NCBI GenBank assembly: GCA_033558025.1
Contig: JAUCEF010000008.1
Location: 3,100,001-3,164,000, forward strand
DNA: 64,000 nt
Direction: 5' to 3'
From: Phytophthora sp. 'mugwort'
Taxonomy: Eukaryota > Oomycota > Peronosporomycetes > Peronosporales > Peronosporaceae
The stretch's first letter is position 1; each line of letters starts with the position of its first letter. Positions 45,295 through 56,025 of the stretch are shown in pieces. The notes under the pieces are model-generated. The model searched no databases, was not told the DNA's origin, and saw nothing but the letters and a program-made list of their open reading frames with translations. The translations under genes and the position numbers were made by a program.

Positions 45295-46404
45295 TCACTT
45301 TCTTCGCATGAGGAAGAAGAAGCTGCCGTTAAATAGGACCCAGGCGCCCACAACGTAGGCATAGGATGGCGTCAACTCGGTGGTCGTGGCGGTCGACGAC
45401 GCGTGCGGACCGATGCCACTACTGGTGAAGCCTGCAGTGTCACTTGAGTTGAAATCGCTTCCTGACAGAAAATCGTCCCCGATGCTATTGGAGTTGCTGG
45501 AGCTGCTCGAGCCACTAAAAGTCTCGGAGCTGCTGGAGGAACTAGAGTCACTGCTGGGGTTATTGAAGCTACCTGTGGTGTCGCTGGAACTTCCTGGTGG
45601 CTCTGCCGCGCCGTTGAGCTGCGGGCTCTCACCCGAGCCCATTAGGCTGAAATCCTCCTGTCTTGCCAATTGCCTTGCAGTCATGATGGGCGAGCCCACC
45701 TCGATCAGGATGTCATCCTTGGCACGTAGCAGGTTCGAAAGTTGGTTCAGCTCGTAAAGTTCACGAAACAAGCTCGCATTTGGCGCCATAATCCCTCCAA
45801 CTACAGGCGTTGCGACCAAATCCTCTCGAATACGCAGCAATGTTTCCGCCAAAGACCGGAAACTCGTCTGCGACTGTCGATACCTACACTCAGGCAGCCA
45901 CGTCGCCTTCACAGCTCGACTCAGCCAAGCTGTACATGCTTCAGACCGACACAACCTCGCCGTCTGCTCCTTTAATGGCACTATGATCCCATCCGAAGGC
46001 CGCATAAGCTCCTTCACGTCGAAATCAGCTGCTTCCTGCCTGCACGAGCTCGAAATCTCGTCCTCGAGGAGCTCGCTGTCCACCTGGAAATTGACGCTTT
46101 CTGGGCAATACTGGACGCCGCCGAGTTTCGCAATGGCGCTCTTCACGTCGCCTCGCTGTCCCCACCAAATCAACAGGTGCGAGCCCGCGACGTACGCGCG
46201 TTCGGAGGCCTGTTCTGGCTGATAAATGATAGGTTCTTGAGCACTCTTACCGGTCACAAAAGGAGCCATTGCAACGGCAAAAAAAGTCACAACCAGGAGG
46301 AAGTGAGCGCTGCAACCTGTCCGACGTCGTCTGCTAGTGTCTTTACGGCTAGTAATCCGGAACTGCGTCCATCTCGCGACATTTTGACGCCAGGAAAGTG
46401 CCAT
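45295..46404 (-). CDS. Elicitin-like protein with Ser-rich stalk and C-terminal membrane segment
   Basis: 369 residues from the ATG complementary to 46402-46404; the longer frame upstream has no ATG. A basic N-terminus and a hydrophobic stretch (residues ~31-51) act as a signal peptide or anchor. The following domain has five cysteines; the spacing around LCRSEACTAWL and WLPECRY (C-x4-C-x15-C) matches the elicitin pattern. Elicitins are sterol-binding secreted proteins of oomycetes that plants can sense. A 110-residue Ser/Asn/Thr-rich stalk follows, and a last hydrophobic helix ends in MRRK, which suggests a type I wall-facing membrane protein rather than a free elicitin. The sixth cysteine of canonical elicitins is not evident. 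Confidence 0.65.
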   Translation of the reverse strand: MALSWRQNVARWTQFRITSRKDTSRRRRTGCSAHFLLVVTFFAVAMAPFVTGKSAQEPIIYQPEQASERAYVAGSHLLIWWGQRGDVKSAIAKLGGVQYCPESVNFQVDSELLEDEISSSCRQEAADFDVKELMRPSDGIIVPLKEQTARLCRSEACTAWLSRAVKATWLPECRYRQSQTSFRSLAETLLRIREDLVATPVVGGIMAPNASLFRELYELNQLSNLLRAKDDILIEVGSPIMTARQLARQEDFSLMGSGESPQLNGAAEPPGSSSDTTGSFNNPSSDSSSSSSSETFSGSSSSSNSNSIGDDFLSGSDFNSSDTAGFTSSGIGPHASSTATTTELTPSYAYVVGAWVLFNGSFFFLMRRK

Positions 46405-47084
46405 TATTGTGGGGCTGGAAGACCTGACGTAGGCCAGCCGCGGAATTCGCAATATCTCGGTCAATATGGGGAGTCAGGGTGTCAGAGAGGGGTGAAAAGG
46501 GCTGAAAGAGACGCGCCTAGCGACAAGGGTGTGTCAGCGGGCAGCACGTTCAGCCGGTCGTCTAGGAGAGACCTGAAGAGAGCACGCGCGGTGGAGAAGC
46601 AGGTGACGTCTTGTCTGGTCAAAGCCTTCGTCTGGTCGGCCTTTCCGCAGTCGCACTTAAACGGGTCGACCCCGTCATTATTATGCTTAACTAGAGGTTT
46701 CTCCTGCTGAAACATAATGAAGTAACGCAACATTGCATGGGTGCGTAAATGGGTGAAATGAGAAAAGCACAATTCGGGGTCCTTAGTCAGTACAAAACTA
46801 ACCAAACGACCACTTCAACTGGACCCGCACATTGGCATTTATTGAGTCAAAGTGCATCCAGTCGGTCGAATCTCAGGCCATGTAGTACATCAGGTTGCAG
46901 TCCATCCGTACCCACAATGGCACCAAGGTTCAGTGACCACTGGTCACCACTCGCCAGTGGGCATCATCATCCCATACTACAGCCGTCGTTCGTTACTCCC
47001 ACCATTAATAATGAAGCTCGTAACGAACACGTGTAAACGGTGTAAACACTCGACTGTTTTATATTCCAGCAATGCCGTAACTAA
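46405..47084. other. Divergent intergenic region
   Basis: Between the elicitin-like gene and the glycosyltransferase-like gene. Chance frames only. Contains CCACTGGTCACCACTCGCCAGTGG near 46936, an imperfect palindrome. Confidence 0.35.
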
Positions 47085-47101
47085 CTCACTCTGCATTTTC
47101 C
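47085..47101 (+). promoter_or_regulatory. Oomycete core promoter (Inr + FPR)
   Basis: CTCACTCTGCATTTTCC fits the oomycete initiator TCAYTYY followed by the flanking promoter element CAWTTT. It lies 8-24 bp before the ATG at 47109, implying a very short 5' UTR. It is the clearest promoter in the window. Confidence 0.7.
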
Positions 47102-47108
47102 TCTCGTT

Positions 47109-48761
47109 ATGGCCAAGACATCGCCGCTTAAGCCGTTCGCGTCGCTTAACTCGACGCGCTGGCTGCACTCGCTGGGCGCGCTGCTTCTCACGGCCGGCGC
47201 ATTCTCCGTCTTGTGGGAGCTGGCGGCGCTGCATGCGCAGAGCGCCTTGTTCACGGGCGAGCTGCGCTCCGGGTTCTTCACACTGGCGGCGCCCGCGTCC
47301 GTCACCAGCTCGTCCGAGTGGAAGGCCATCGACGGCAGCGTCAACGCCGAGGTCTCGTCCGACGACCTGCTGCATCTGAGCTTCCTGGAGGCGGCATGCC
47401 AGGTCGAGAACGACACGATCCTGCCCTGGACGTTCGCAGCGCCGGGCCACGCCGCCGATCGGTCGTTCCCCAACCCGCAGACCAGCACGTCGTTGCTACA
47501 CCGCGGAGACCCGAGGTTGCTACAGCATTTGAGACAGTGTCCCGACGTGGACATCTTCCTTCCGTCCTCTTCACGAGGACCTACAGCTTGCGCGGCAATT
47601 GTGGGGCCGCTCAAGTACTTGCGGTCGAGATTGCTGCCAGACTGGGCTGTACACGCGAAGATGTACGACATCACCACGAGACAAAGCAAAAGCTACTACG
47701 ACGTGTGTCCACAGACGCCGATGTTGTTCCTGTCGCCGGATCATTTGCTAGAAATGGTCAAGACCGCGGATTGGCCCAAGCAGAAGCCCGTATATCTCAT
47801 GGCGCCGACTGTGGACTTTAGTACGAAGACTGCTACACGCCCCGTTAACTTGACACGCTCGGTCATGGAGTTGACGGATGTTGTGCTGTGTCGGACAATG
47901 CGCTGCGATGAGGATATGAAGCACTTTTTAATGCGGCAGAGCGTGCAGAATGACGCTGAGAAGGAGCCGATTAAGCTCAAGAACACTAGAGTGCTGTACA
48001 CCAGTCAAGTGACGGCGGATCCGACCAATTTCGCACGGAAAATGCTCGACGACGACTACGCCGCATCGCAAAACGTCGCGGACTTTACCTACACGCGCTT
48101 CGCACACACGACGTGGAATATCTCGTCGAAGGAGACGCAGGACGTGTTTCGATGCTGGAACAACCACCGGACGGAACTGCCGCCGTTAGATGTATATCTG
48201 CTACGAGCGATCCACGAGAACAAACCGAACGACGGCACAAGATACTACAAGCCGTTCCCTGGTGACAGCGAGACGAAGATGCAGGTGCTGGATGCGATCA
48301 AGTTCTCCAAGAAGTTCGGACAGGCCTCGTTCTTCATCTGTCCGACGGCTCAAGACGACTGTCTTGACCTCGCACGAGCTTCTGGTGGGGTCATCGTGAC
48401 GGCAAATGCTTATCCGATGAACGAGTTCGTATCGTCACGATCAGAGGGCGTGACGTTCCCCACGCAGCAATCAGCGTCGCTGCCTCCGTCCGAGTACCGT
48501 AGTATAGTGTCAGACGATGCGCTGCTGCTGCCGCCGCCTCCCGCGAATTATCGCAGCTTAGATCTGTGCTCAGCCGTGTTGAAGATTAAATCGTCACTGT
48601 CACTGGATGATCGCAGGAATATTGGGGTGCAGACTCGTCACCGCTTCCATGAGGACGCCAAGTACTTCATGTTGAGTATGCTACAGCTCCAGGCATTCAC
48701 CGACCACACACGTAGACTTCGGGACGAGGAAGAGCTTGTGCGGAACCTTCGTCACCGGTGA
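47109..48761 (+). CDS. Membrane-anchored glycosyltransferase-like protein (intronless paralogue)
   Basis: 550 residues, single exon. After a short basic tail, residues ~17-42 (WLHSLGALLLTAGAFSVLWE) form a signal anchor. Conserved family blocks follow: CPDVDIFLPSSSRGPTAC, CPQTPMLFLSPDHLL, KPVYLMAP, VVLCRTMRCDEDM, VLYTSQVTADPTNFARKM and FFICPTAQDDCLDLARA, then SGGVIVTANAYPMNEF. Compared with the gene at 23737, the segment EGYGHYINQ of the putative donor site is replaced by AQDDCLDL. The two may therefore differ in activity, or this one may be non-catalytic. It is the closest relative of the pseudogene at 31296-32842, which shares the changed motif. Confidence 0.8.
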   Translation: MAKTSPLKPFASLNSTRWLHSLGALLLTAGAFSVLWELAALHAQSALFTGELRSGFFTLAAPASVTSSSEWKAIDGSVNAEVSSDDLLHLSFLEAACQVENDTILPWTFAAPGHAADRSFPNPQTSTSLLHRGDPRLLQHLRQCPDVDIFLPSSSRGPTACAAIVGPLKYLRSRLLPDWAVHAKMYDITTRQSKSYYDVCPQTPMLFLSPDHLLEMVKTADWPKQKPVYLMAPTVDFSTKTATRPVNLTRSVMELTDVVLCRTMRCDEDMKHFLMRQSVQNDAEKEPIKLKNTRVLYTSQVTADPTNFARKMLDDDYAASQNVADFTYTRFAHTTWNISSKETQDVFRCWNNHRTELPPLDVYLLRAIHENKPNDGTRYYKPFPGDSETKMQVLDAIKFSKKFGQASFFICPTAQDDCLDLARASGGVIVTANAYPMNEFVSSRSEGVTFPTQQSASLPPSEYRSIVSDDALLLPPPPANYRSLDLCSAVLKIKSSLSLDDRRNIGVQTRHRFHEDAKYFMLSMLQLQAFTDHTRRLRDEEELVRNLRHR

Positions 48762-48933
48762 GACTACCGTAGATATATTACAGTCAACCAAGTATACTAC
48801 AATTATAAGACTTGTAGCATATTTACATCATGAAACGTCTTCGCGACCCTGGCGAGCACAAGATATAGTGCCACGATCAGCACCAATTAAAATGCCGGAA
48901 GACTACTTGAGTAGGTGAAGCCAATGTCATGAC

Positions 48934-49899
48934 ATGATCCATGGAGAGAACGTTCAAGCTAACGTGCGTCTGCGAACGGCAACAGTCAAATCTGGTGCGA
49001 AGGACATGCTCGCCACTGCTATCGCCGAAGTGTTGACACTGCGACCTCGAGTGCCAGTGGCGTTCCTCGCTGCCCAGTACGTAGTTCAGGCTTTCCCCAT
49101 GGGGATACTACGAGGATTCCCCCCCCCTGTGTTTATTGAGATTCTGTGTGCATGATGATCAATTCTCAGTTTCCAAGGTCTAGTGACCAATAAGTCGGCG
49201 GCCGTGATTTCCACTCTGCGTTCGTGCCACCCAAGCAGCCCATTGTTCCCATCCGCTGTTGAGAGGGTATTTTATGATCTTGCAGCTAGTGAAACTACGC
49301 CAGGAGCAGCATTGTCGATCAGCAGCAGTACGGAGTCCTTACAGCGTTCAAGCTCGACTGCTCATCAAGGCTCAAATCCAACCCGAAAAATAAAACCTGG
49401 CGGTCCTGCCACCATCAGCGAAGCGTCGTTCTTGCAGCTTCTGCAGCAGCTCAGTACCGACTTCCCGAAACCTCTACAGACCCGTCTTCTTGAAGCTGCG
49501 CTCTCAGTCACGACTACAGCAAGAACCAAGGAGAGATCGCACACTCCAGGTGTGGGAGTCGCGCGATTTCATCGAGGCGTTCACGCCTGTCTACTCATGG
49601 AAGAGCTCATGGACGCAGCCACGTTGCTGTTTCAAGCACTGAAGCCGAGAAACGACTTGGGATCTGCTACCGTCCCCGATGTGGTGGCCTCAGATACCCT
49701 GGTGAATGCCCTTCGATCGGCTGCCACGTCACAGTTTCCATTGAATCTCACTGCACAACTTGCACCGCTGCTTGCACGATCATCAGCCACAGTAGCTTCA
49801 GCTGAATCAGCATGTGGGACGTCAACACTGACGAATCACCATTTCTTGCAGCTCAAAGACGTGTACGACCTGATTTTTGATTTAGCATTTGTGCCATAA
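48934..49899 (+). CDS. TPGS1: Tubulin polyglutamylase complex subunit 1 homologue (two exons)
   Basis: Exons 48934-49076 and 49170-49899 (donor GTACGT, acceptor TCAG) join in frame to 290 residues, the same length as human TPGS1. Exon 1 gives VKSGAKDMLATAIAEVLTLR, PRVPVAFLAA, the helical dimer-like start of the family; splicing completes it with HFQGL, where human has HYFENMGL. Exon 2 carries SFLQLLQQLSTDF, FHRGVHACLLMEELMDAATL and the final HFLQLKDVYDLIFDLAF block, in the same order as the human protein. TPGS1 is a non-catalytic subunit of the tubulin polyglutamylase complex that targets it to centrioles, cilia and microtubules. This fits a flagellated zoospore stage. The match is from memory and moderate in strength. 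Confidence 0.75.
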
Positions 49900-49974
49900 T
49901 CTAACACCATCAATCAGAGTATCCCGTCCGTCCATCAATCAGTCTGTCACACTTGGCGTAGCGGTTTATTCGTC

Positions 49975-50430
49975 CTGCCATTGGTTGAAATAGTGCCGCC
50001 GAGCGCAGCTAAGGCGGCCTCCCATTGGCTGAAACGGCCTTTTTTGCTGCCGAGCGAAGCGAAGGCGGCCCCGTCATTTACCTTTTCGTGTTAGCGGGGC
50101 CGGAGGACCCCCCTTCCTACCGAAGCCGAAGGCGTAGGTAGCTCACTTAATTATCGAACACGGCGAGTAGCGCAGCGGAGGCGCTACTTCCGATGCGTAG
50201 CGTATGTAGCTTTTCTCAGTAGTGGAGCGAGCTGAACGGGTTGGGACCCAACAAATACCCACCGCCCGCAAAGCGGGCGGCGCTGGGCTAGTCCTAAAAC
50301 TCAACGCTAACGTCGCTCCGTCCGTCTGTCACGCGATAACGTGATTCTAGACGTAATCTCTTTGACTGTTGAGCGCAGCGAAGGCGGCTCTCATTCGCTA
50401 AAACAATATTACGCCGAAGGCGGCCATTGG
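49975..50430. repeat. Cluster of GC-rich mini-hairpins and short dispersed repeats
   Basis: A motif close to GCCGAGCGAAGCGAAGGCGG occurs at 49995-50019, 50046-50070 and 50367-50388, with a shorter version at 50412-50425, mostly near a CCATTGGYTGAAA string. Between them are tight hairpins: CCTAC/GTAGG (50116-50137), GTAGCGC/GCGCTAC (50167-50187), GTTGGGACCCAAC (50240-50252) and CCGCCCGC-AAA-GCGGGCGG region (50262-50280). No coding frame. Confidence 0.7.
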
Positions 50431-51217
50431 TGGAAATAATTAAACGATTGGTTGAAAATTAAAATATATATATGTGTAGCCTGCCTGCCTCGGCTACACT
50501 CCGACGAGCTTTCAATATACTGGGATCAGAACTAAAACGATCGCTGCGTACGCGGCTGCGCTCGGCTAGTACTACAACACAAATAGCGTACAGGATTCTG
50601 TTGAAATTGCTGTGGTTACGGTACGGGCTTTCCTCAAATCGTAGGAAGTTTGGGAGCACTCAGCCCCGCGACTTTAAAGTTTTAGTGATGAAAGGATAGT
50701 GGAATCCCAAACTGAGATTAGTGCTGAGCTGCTTCAGGTTGATTTATTGATCCACATCTTTAGTTCAAGGCGATAGCGGAATTCATAAAAAATATCTTTG
50801 TTGTCCAGGCTACGAACGAGTTTATAGTTCAGGCAATAGTTTCGTTTAAATGATATTGTAGGAACTCATCGATGTTTTCCGCGAGATAGATATATCAGGG
50901 TCTTCAACATTTGCAGCTCACACGACCTTGACCTATACAATCTCGGAAGTGTGTCTCACTCTCGTGGATAGGGGGGGGGAGTTAAATGTACATCATACCG
51001 AAATGCAACACTTTATAGCACAAGACAGTAACATCGTCTTGAAGCTGTGACGGCGTACAGTGCGGGCCAAATTTATTGCCGCACCTGCAAATGGACTTTC
51101 TCGAATCGACACATAGGCGTCGTAAACCAATAGAAAATAAATACAAAAAGCAAGATATGAAAGCTGATGTCGTTTGGCGATTTGGGTCGGGTCAAAATTA
51201 TACGTCACTGCACGGCG
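50431..51217. other. AT-rich region, unassigned
   Basis: No recognisable gene. CAGTGCGGGCCAAATTTATTGCCGCACTG-like ends near 51058-51088 resemble a Tc1-type terminus, which may belong to the relic that follows. Confidence 0.35.
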
Positions 51218-51562
51218 TTATTCACAAAGTCAACACTCAATTTTAAAAGTGCGCCTCAAATTCAAAAACACTCACTGCCAGGTATAATATCTTAGAAATG
51301 CATATACCTGCTGATCCGATGAAACAAATTATGTCTCAACTTGCATGCCTTCGAATGCTTGCACAATGTTAAACAAGCGTATTTTCCTTGTGGCTGCTTG
51401 TTTAACGTTGTGCAAGATGAGAAGCGATGGATGAGCGAGTGACGCCGCCCTTCTTAGGATTTTATTGAGTATTAATTAGGATATGATATTTGAGGGTGCG
51501 TTTGAATTTGATCGCGTATTTTTTAATTTGAGTATTGACTTTGTGAATAACGCCGTCCAATA
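51218..51562. mobile_element. Non-autonomous element with ~70-bp inverted repeats
   Basis: GTTATTCACAAAGTCAACAC at about 51218 and its complement ending at about 51562 begin ~70-bp imperfect inverted repeats, which also share an AAATTCAAA block. Inside lies the hairpin 51359-51418. Confidence 0.65.
51359..51418. repeat. 60-bp hairpin
   Basis: CTTGCACAATGTTAAACAAGC and its near-perfect complement GCTTGTTTAACGTTGTGCAAG (one mismatch) flank an ~18-bp loop. Confidence 0.75.
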
Positions 51563-51599
51563 ATGTAGCCACACTGTGGTGCTCTGAGTCCGAAGCGCT

Positions 51600-52110
51600 C
51601 TAGTATGAGCTCCTTTCAACAACCCCTTGCTTCTAACCTTTTAGGCACGCTTCGTAGCAACGTCTTAATGTACGCTGGATCGCTGCGAAACTATTCGAAC
51701 TTGATCTTCTTGATCAAATCGGCGGGTTTGTCAAATGTCCGACCGTTTGCATACACTCGTCGAGCCAGAAGACCCCGCATGTCTCTGCGATGTTGAGAAC
51801 GGGACTCTTAGCTGGTCACGACAGTGGTTTAGCAGCGAGGAAGTCCTCGGTGTACCTTAACGAATATATAAAAGCGTTATCTTGCTGAAAAATCGGCGTG
51901 AAATCGCCTATCTGGATTGAGATTCTCTCATAAAAGGAGCAAACTGTCGTTTAGTGTCTCGGTGTACTTGATAGAGTTTGCTTGCCCTTCAAAAAGACCA
52001 GATGGTATTGGTATTACCATGCCAGTTCACCCCTGCCCAAATCATGGCGCTTCCCCCATCGTTCATCCTCTTCGACATGACTGTCGGCTCGGTACATGTA
52101 TCAGGGAGTT
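51600..52110 (-). pseudogene. Tc1/mariner transposase fragment
   Basis: Minus-strand reading gives MSKRMNDGGSAMIWAGVNWH (near 52090-52030). After shifts come WPAKSP and ETCGVFWLDE-like text, and in another frame GLLARRVYANGRTFDKPADL (about 51780-51720), all typical of Tc1 DDE transposases after the second Asp. Stops and shifts are frequent. It belongs to a different lineage from the element at 17392-18961. Confidence 0.6.
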
Positions 52111-52601
52111 TATGAGATCACTACGAGTTTTTGATTTGGACCTAGCTCTTTCCCTCAAACAACATGAATTTGGGCACCTTCGAGCACCCTTGATCACATT
52201 TGAGTACTTGTTTGTAACCAAAAGGCTTTGATCACTTATTACCATTTGGAATTGCATAAGGTGCTTTTTGGACGGGCATCATTACTAACCCTTTACGACC
52301 CTAAAAACGTTGGCGGATCTAACCATAGGTTTAAGTCCGCGTGGTCCACACACGGATCTGAATTCCCAGACATTTTTTTAACTTGTCGGTTTCACCCCTT
52401 CCCCCGAGTAGGTTATGGAAAAACTGCTTTTCTTGATCAACATGACCAAGTGTATTGTAAATTCCGGCCGAACCTCGTGGATTTGACTTATCGCAAAAAA
52501 TCGCCGATGAATCGAAATGGGGATCCCTAAGGGCACTCTACAAAATTCAAGGGCACACTATTTACGAGCTTGTCCTCGTAATTACCTATTCTTGTTTATT
52601 T

Positions 52602-53500
52602 TTGGTGTGTGTTGAAGCGAGGTTAGCACTAGACCACTCTGGCTTCACCACACGCAGGATGGACAACCTTTCTCCGGCAGATTGTTGCCCCAGCAAGCCC
52701 CGGCCCAATGTAGTGGTAGCGACGTTAGAGGAGGCTAAGCAACATCTCAAGGAATATGCAGTGCAGAGCGGTTTTGCGGTAGTTGTAGACCGCTCGACAC
52801 CTTACACGGTTACACTAATCTGCTCACAGGGAGGAGCCAAGAGAAGTCACAAAGCGAAAGGATGGACTCCACACGAGGGTAGAAGGGCTCTACGGACCAA
52901 GAAAACAGGCTGTCAGTACAGTATAAAGCTAGCGAATGTCGGTGATGATTTGTGGTCTGTAACAACTTACTACGAATCGCATTCGGGACATCATATCTTG
53001 TCGGAGAAGGAGATTTCGGCCTTACCGTCCGCATGGCGCTTCTTGATGCAGAAGCACAACGTTGCATCGCATATTGTTCAGCTATGTAACTCTGGCACCG
53101 AGCCGAGAGCTATATGGACCGAGCTGCGCAACAGATACGCTTTGGTCGTATACAAGGATATCGACAACTTTACAGGTAATGTTAATAATAAAAGAAAAGC
53201 TACAGAAAAATTAATTAAATATAAAAATTATTTACAGGCGTTACCTTATTTTGATCGTTTACATCACAAAGTACCGAAATCAATCATTAAATGGGCTAAC
53301 TCCTATTGAGGCTCTACATGACAAGCTAAAGCATGAACCTGTGATATCGGACAGCTTGCGAGATGATTCAAATCGTGTCGTATCACTGTTCTTTTCGCCT
53401 AACTCGAATCGCCAGTTGATATACCGACTGAAGGTTGGGAGATCTACGATGAGCAGCATTCAGGCAAGAACTTCCTTGCTTTTGGTTTGGTTTGATCATC
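52602..53500 (+). pseudogene. MULE N-terminal (FAR1-like) segment
   Basis: A long frame begins near ATG 52659 (MDNLSPADCCPSKP). It shows the FAR1-like zinc domain: EEAKQHLKEYAVQSGFAVVV, RRALRTKKTGCQYSIKLANV and WSVTTYYESHSGHH. An AT-rich stretch with GTAATG...TTTACAG borders (53176-53237) looks like an intron but does not keep the frame. The reading resumes at 53251 (GLTPIEALHDKLK, VVSLFFSP), part of the region before the DDE core, and then decays. Confidence 0.65.
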
Positions 53501-53759
53501 TGATAACGTAACCCTTGCTGTATTATTATTGCAGATGGACTGAGGCTCAAAGCTCCAGCAGACTACTGCACAGGCCCTGGGGGCCAACGATGTCTGCGGC
53601 CGCTTTTGGAGACTCACCACTCGGATTGTTCTTCTACTTTCTTCCAAAGGCACTTTGAGTAAGGATCGCGGATGAGACGAATCGATATTGTAGACAATCG
53701 GTCCAGCACTGGCGGAAGAAAAACGAAATAATCTACTGAGAGCACAGCAGCGTGCCAAC

Positions 53760-54560
53760 AGTATCTGATAGCGAAGCGGGTCTCAGGCGCTACGATCAAG
53801 TTCGACCCCACGAATTGGTTCATGTGATCGGTCCCGATGGAGGTGTATGTGGTTCGAAAACTTCTTGGTGAGTCAACTGTTTGGAAGATTCAACATCGCG
53901 GTCGTGCATTTGCTCATAATCGTCCTCCATCGCAGCACTCCGCTTCCCATCCCGTTCTTCGACGTGCCAGCCGCACAAAAGACGTCCGCTTAGCAATGTT
54001 GCTTGTCAGTGAGACTGGTACAAGTGCACGGCAGACGATCACTCTTCTTTTGGTGGAAAACCATTCGCTGGTTATTACACCTCATGATGTTTACAACGAA
54101 CGAAGCCGAGCGGAATTAATAGCGCTTGGAGGGAAGAGTCGCATCGAATTTTTGCTGGAAAAGCTCCGATCGGGGCCATATCACTTGAGCTACGAACAAG
54201 ACGATGACCACCGATTGACACCTTTTTTTCGCCGACCATAGAGCTATTGACATCTATAGAAGCAACTATTATGTGATTTTGCTTGATTGCACGTCTCGTA
54301 CAAACCATTTTAACATGCCGTTACTCGACATGGTTGGAGTCACGGGGATGAATACTACCCTCTACATTGGGTAAGTCTTTCTCCGCGGAGACAAGGTATG
54401 GGACTACCACTGGGCTCTATCGCAGCTTTTTCAGCTGCAGTCTGCGCACTATATTCCCCCGCCTCAGGTCTTTTTGGTAGGGGACACGGTGGAACGGCTT
54501 ACTGCGGAATGTGGGAGCCTGGGTGCTGCTCATTACTGACTTGCCTGTTGGAGATGGCAG
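53760..54560 (+). pseudogene. MULE transposase segment with the first catalytic block
   Basis: Frame 53837-54241 contains VWKIQHRGRAFAHNRPPSQH (zinc ligands) and a helical region RIEFLLEKLRSGPYHL. A T8 run at about 54220 breaks the frame. In the next frame AIDIYRSNYYVILLDCTSRT and NHFNMPLLDMVGVTGMN give the first catalytic Asp block. GDKVWDYHWALSQL follows after 54370. A different copy from that at 52.6 kb. Confidence 0.65.
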
Positions 54561-55424
54561 GTGGCACATTTTGATACCCTCAACAATACTACGGTGGCAC
54601 ACCATACCAGTGGACTCGTTACACGGATTTAGCACGGCCACGCGGATATCACACAGAACATATCTGCACGGGTAGCGGGCCGGTTAAGGCTAAAGATTAA
54701 CAGAACCATCTGTGCGGTTCTAGTAGATAACTGAGACGGCTCGGCCACCCTGGGTCCCAACGGCAACGTCTAGAACCTGCTTCTGTTCACAGGAGGAGCA
54801 ACGACGCCTTCAAGAGAAGGGGATTGTGGTTTTGTAAATTGCGCAAATTTAACGGAGTACGGGGGAATGCCAGGTGTTATATACATGAGAGGAGCTCGAC
54901 ACATAGGGGAAGGGCAACGTCATCGGCGTTGGCAGCACACATTGGTCTGATGAGAGGGCCGCACGTATACGGCTGGGCGCCGGTACACGTAGTTGGGGAC
55001 AATAGTGTAGTGGTCCGACAGCACGCAACGAGAACACCGCCACGTGTCCAAAGCATAGCGAACACGTACTAGAAGGCGAGACGTTTGGCGGATGCACTGG
55101 GAATACATAGCTGGATGGCGCAACTGCGCGCTCACAATAGGGCTGCTAGCGATCTCACCAGAGTCGCCCGGTCCACAGGGGTGTAGGTGCAAGTTACAAC
55201 CACAACACCGGGTCTCCAAGAGAAAAAATGGAAGGCGATCACGGACATCGCCAGACAGGATGTACTACAATGGCACATAGGCCAAGGGAAAGAGGACCTT
55301 TCGGACCCAATGCCTGAAACGGTGTAGCATTTAGGGCGAGCGCGGCCCCTACCCTGTATTGACACGATGAGGACCGCACAAAACGACGGTGGCAGTAATG
55401 GCTAACGACGGGTATGGGCATTAG
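54561..55424. other. Unassigned region between MULE segments
   Basis: Short chance frames on both strands. Probably unrelated insertions or decayed transposon sequence. Confidence 0.35.
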
Positions 55425-56020
55425 GTGGCGTTAGAGCTAAGTGACATTAATGTACCTCACTGCAAAACTCAAACTCTTTTTGGTAAACAGAGATTTAGCT
55501 CTTCAGAATGCGTTGGGGATAGTGTTCCCTTGCATCCGGTGCTGATGTGTCTGCGTCATATAATGAAGGATGTCCAGGCACATGCACGAAGACGCACGTT
55601 TCCTAAAGAAGCCAACCCTCTGACGGGTCAGCGCTCCGATTCGGATGCACATCAAGAGGTTTTTCAGGTCTTTATGCGTGTTGTAAATGCAACTACCGAA
55701 CAGGACTATAACTTCCGCCGTTACGTACTGTATTTCCTGTCTCGGTTTGAGGCAACCTACATTGATGACGTCTGGCTGGGTATTTGGGGTCGACGAATTG
55801 TACGCTGTTGAACAGATTCCGTTACTCACTTTGGCATGCATGCGACGACATCAAGAGCAACCTTGAAAACGTGGTTAGGATCATCAACCAGCGATTTCTT
55901 GACAATTCACAATCGATTGGAACATTGGTGGCGACCAATCGATTGAACGGCACTGATCGCAGGTTTCCGACTCCGAGATATTCGTTCCGAGGAGCCTTAC
56001 CGGGTATTTCTTTGCTGGTG
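55425..56020 (+). pseudogene. C-terminal segment of a MULE transposase
   Basis: Reads FEATYIDDVWLGIWGRRIVR, then a stop, then HFGMHATTSRATLKTWLGSS and TSDFLTIHNRLEHWW, the region after the catalytic core of oomycete MULEs. It is cut by the hAT element that starts at 56026. Confidence 0.6.
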
Positions 56021-56025
56021 TCATC

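Noticed and set aside
46977..47689. 157- and 202-codon minus frames over the glycosyltransferase-like gene
   Set aside because: Shadows of the intact plus-strand gene, which has a promoter, anchor and family blocks.
53176..53237. Intron in the MULE N-terminal frame
   Set aside because: GT-AG borders are good, but removing it sends the reading into a stop, so it is not needed to explain the remnant.
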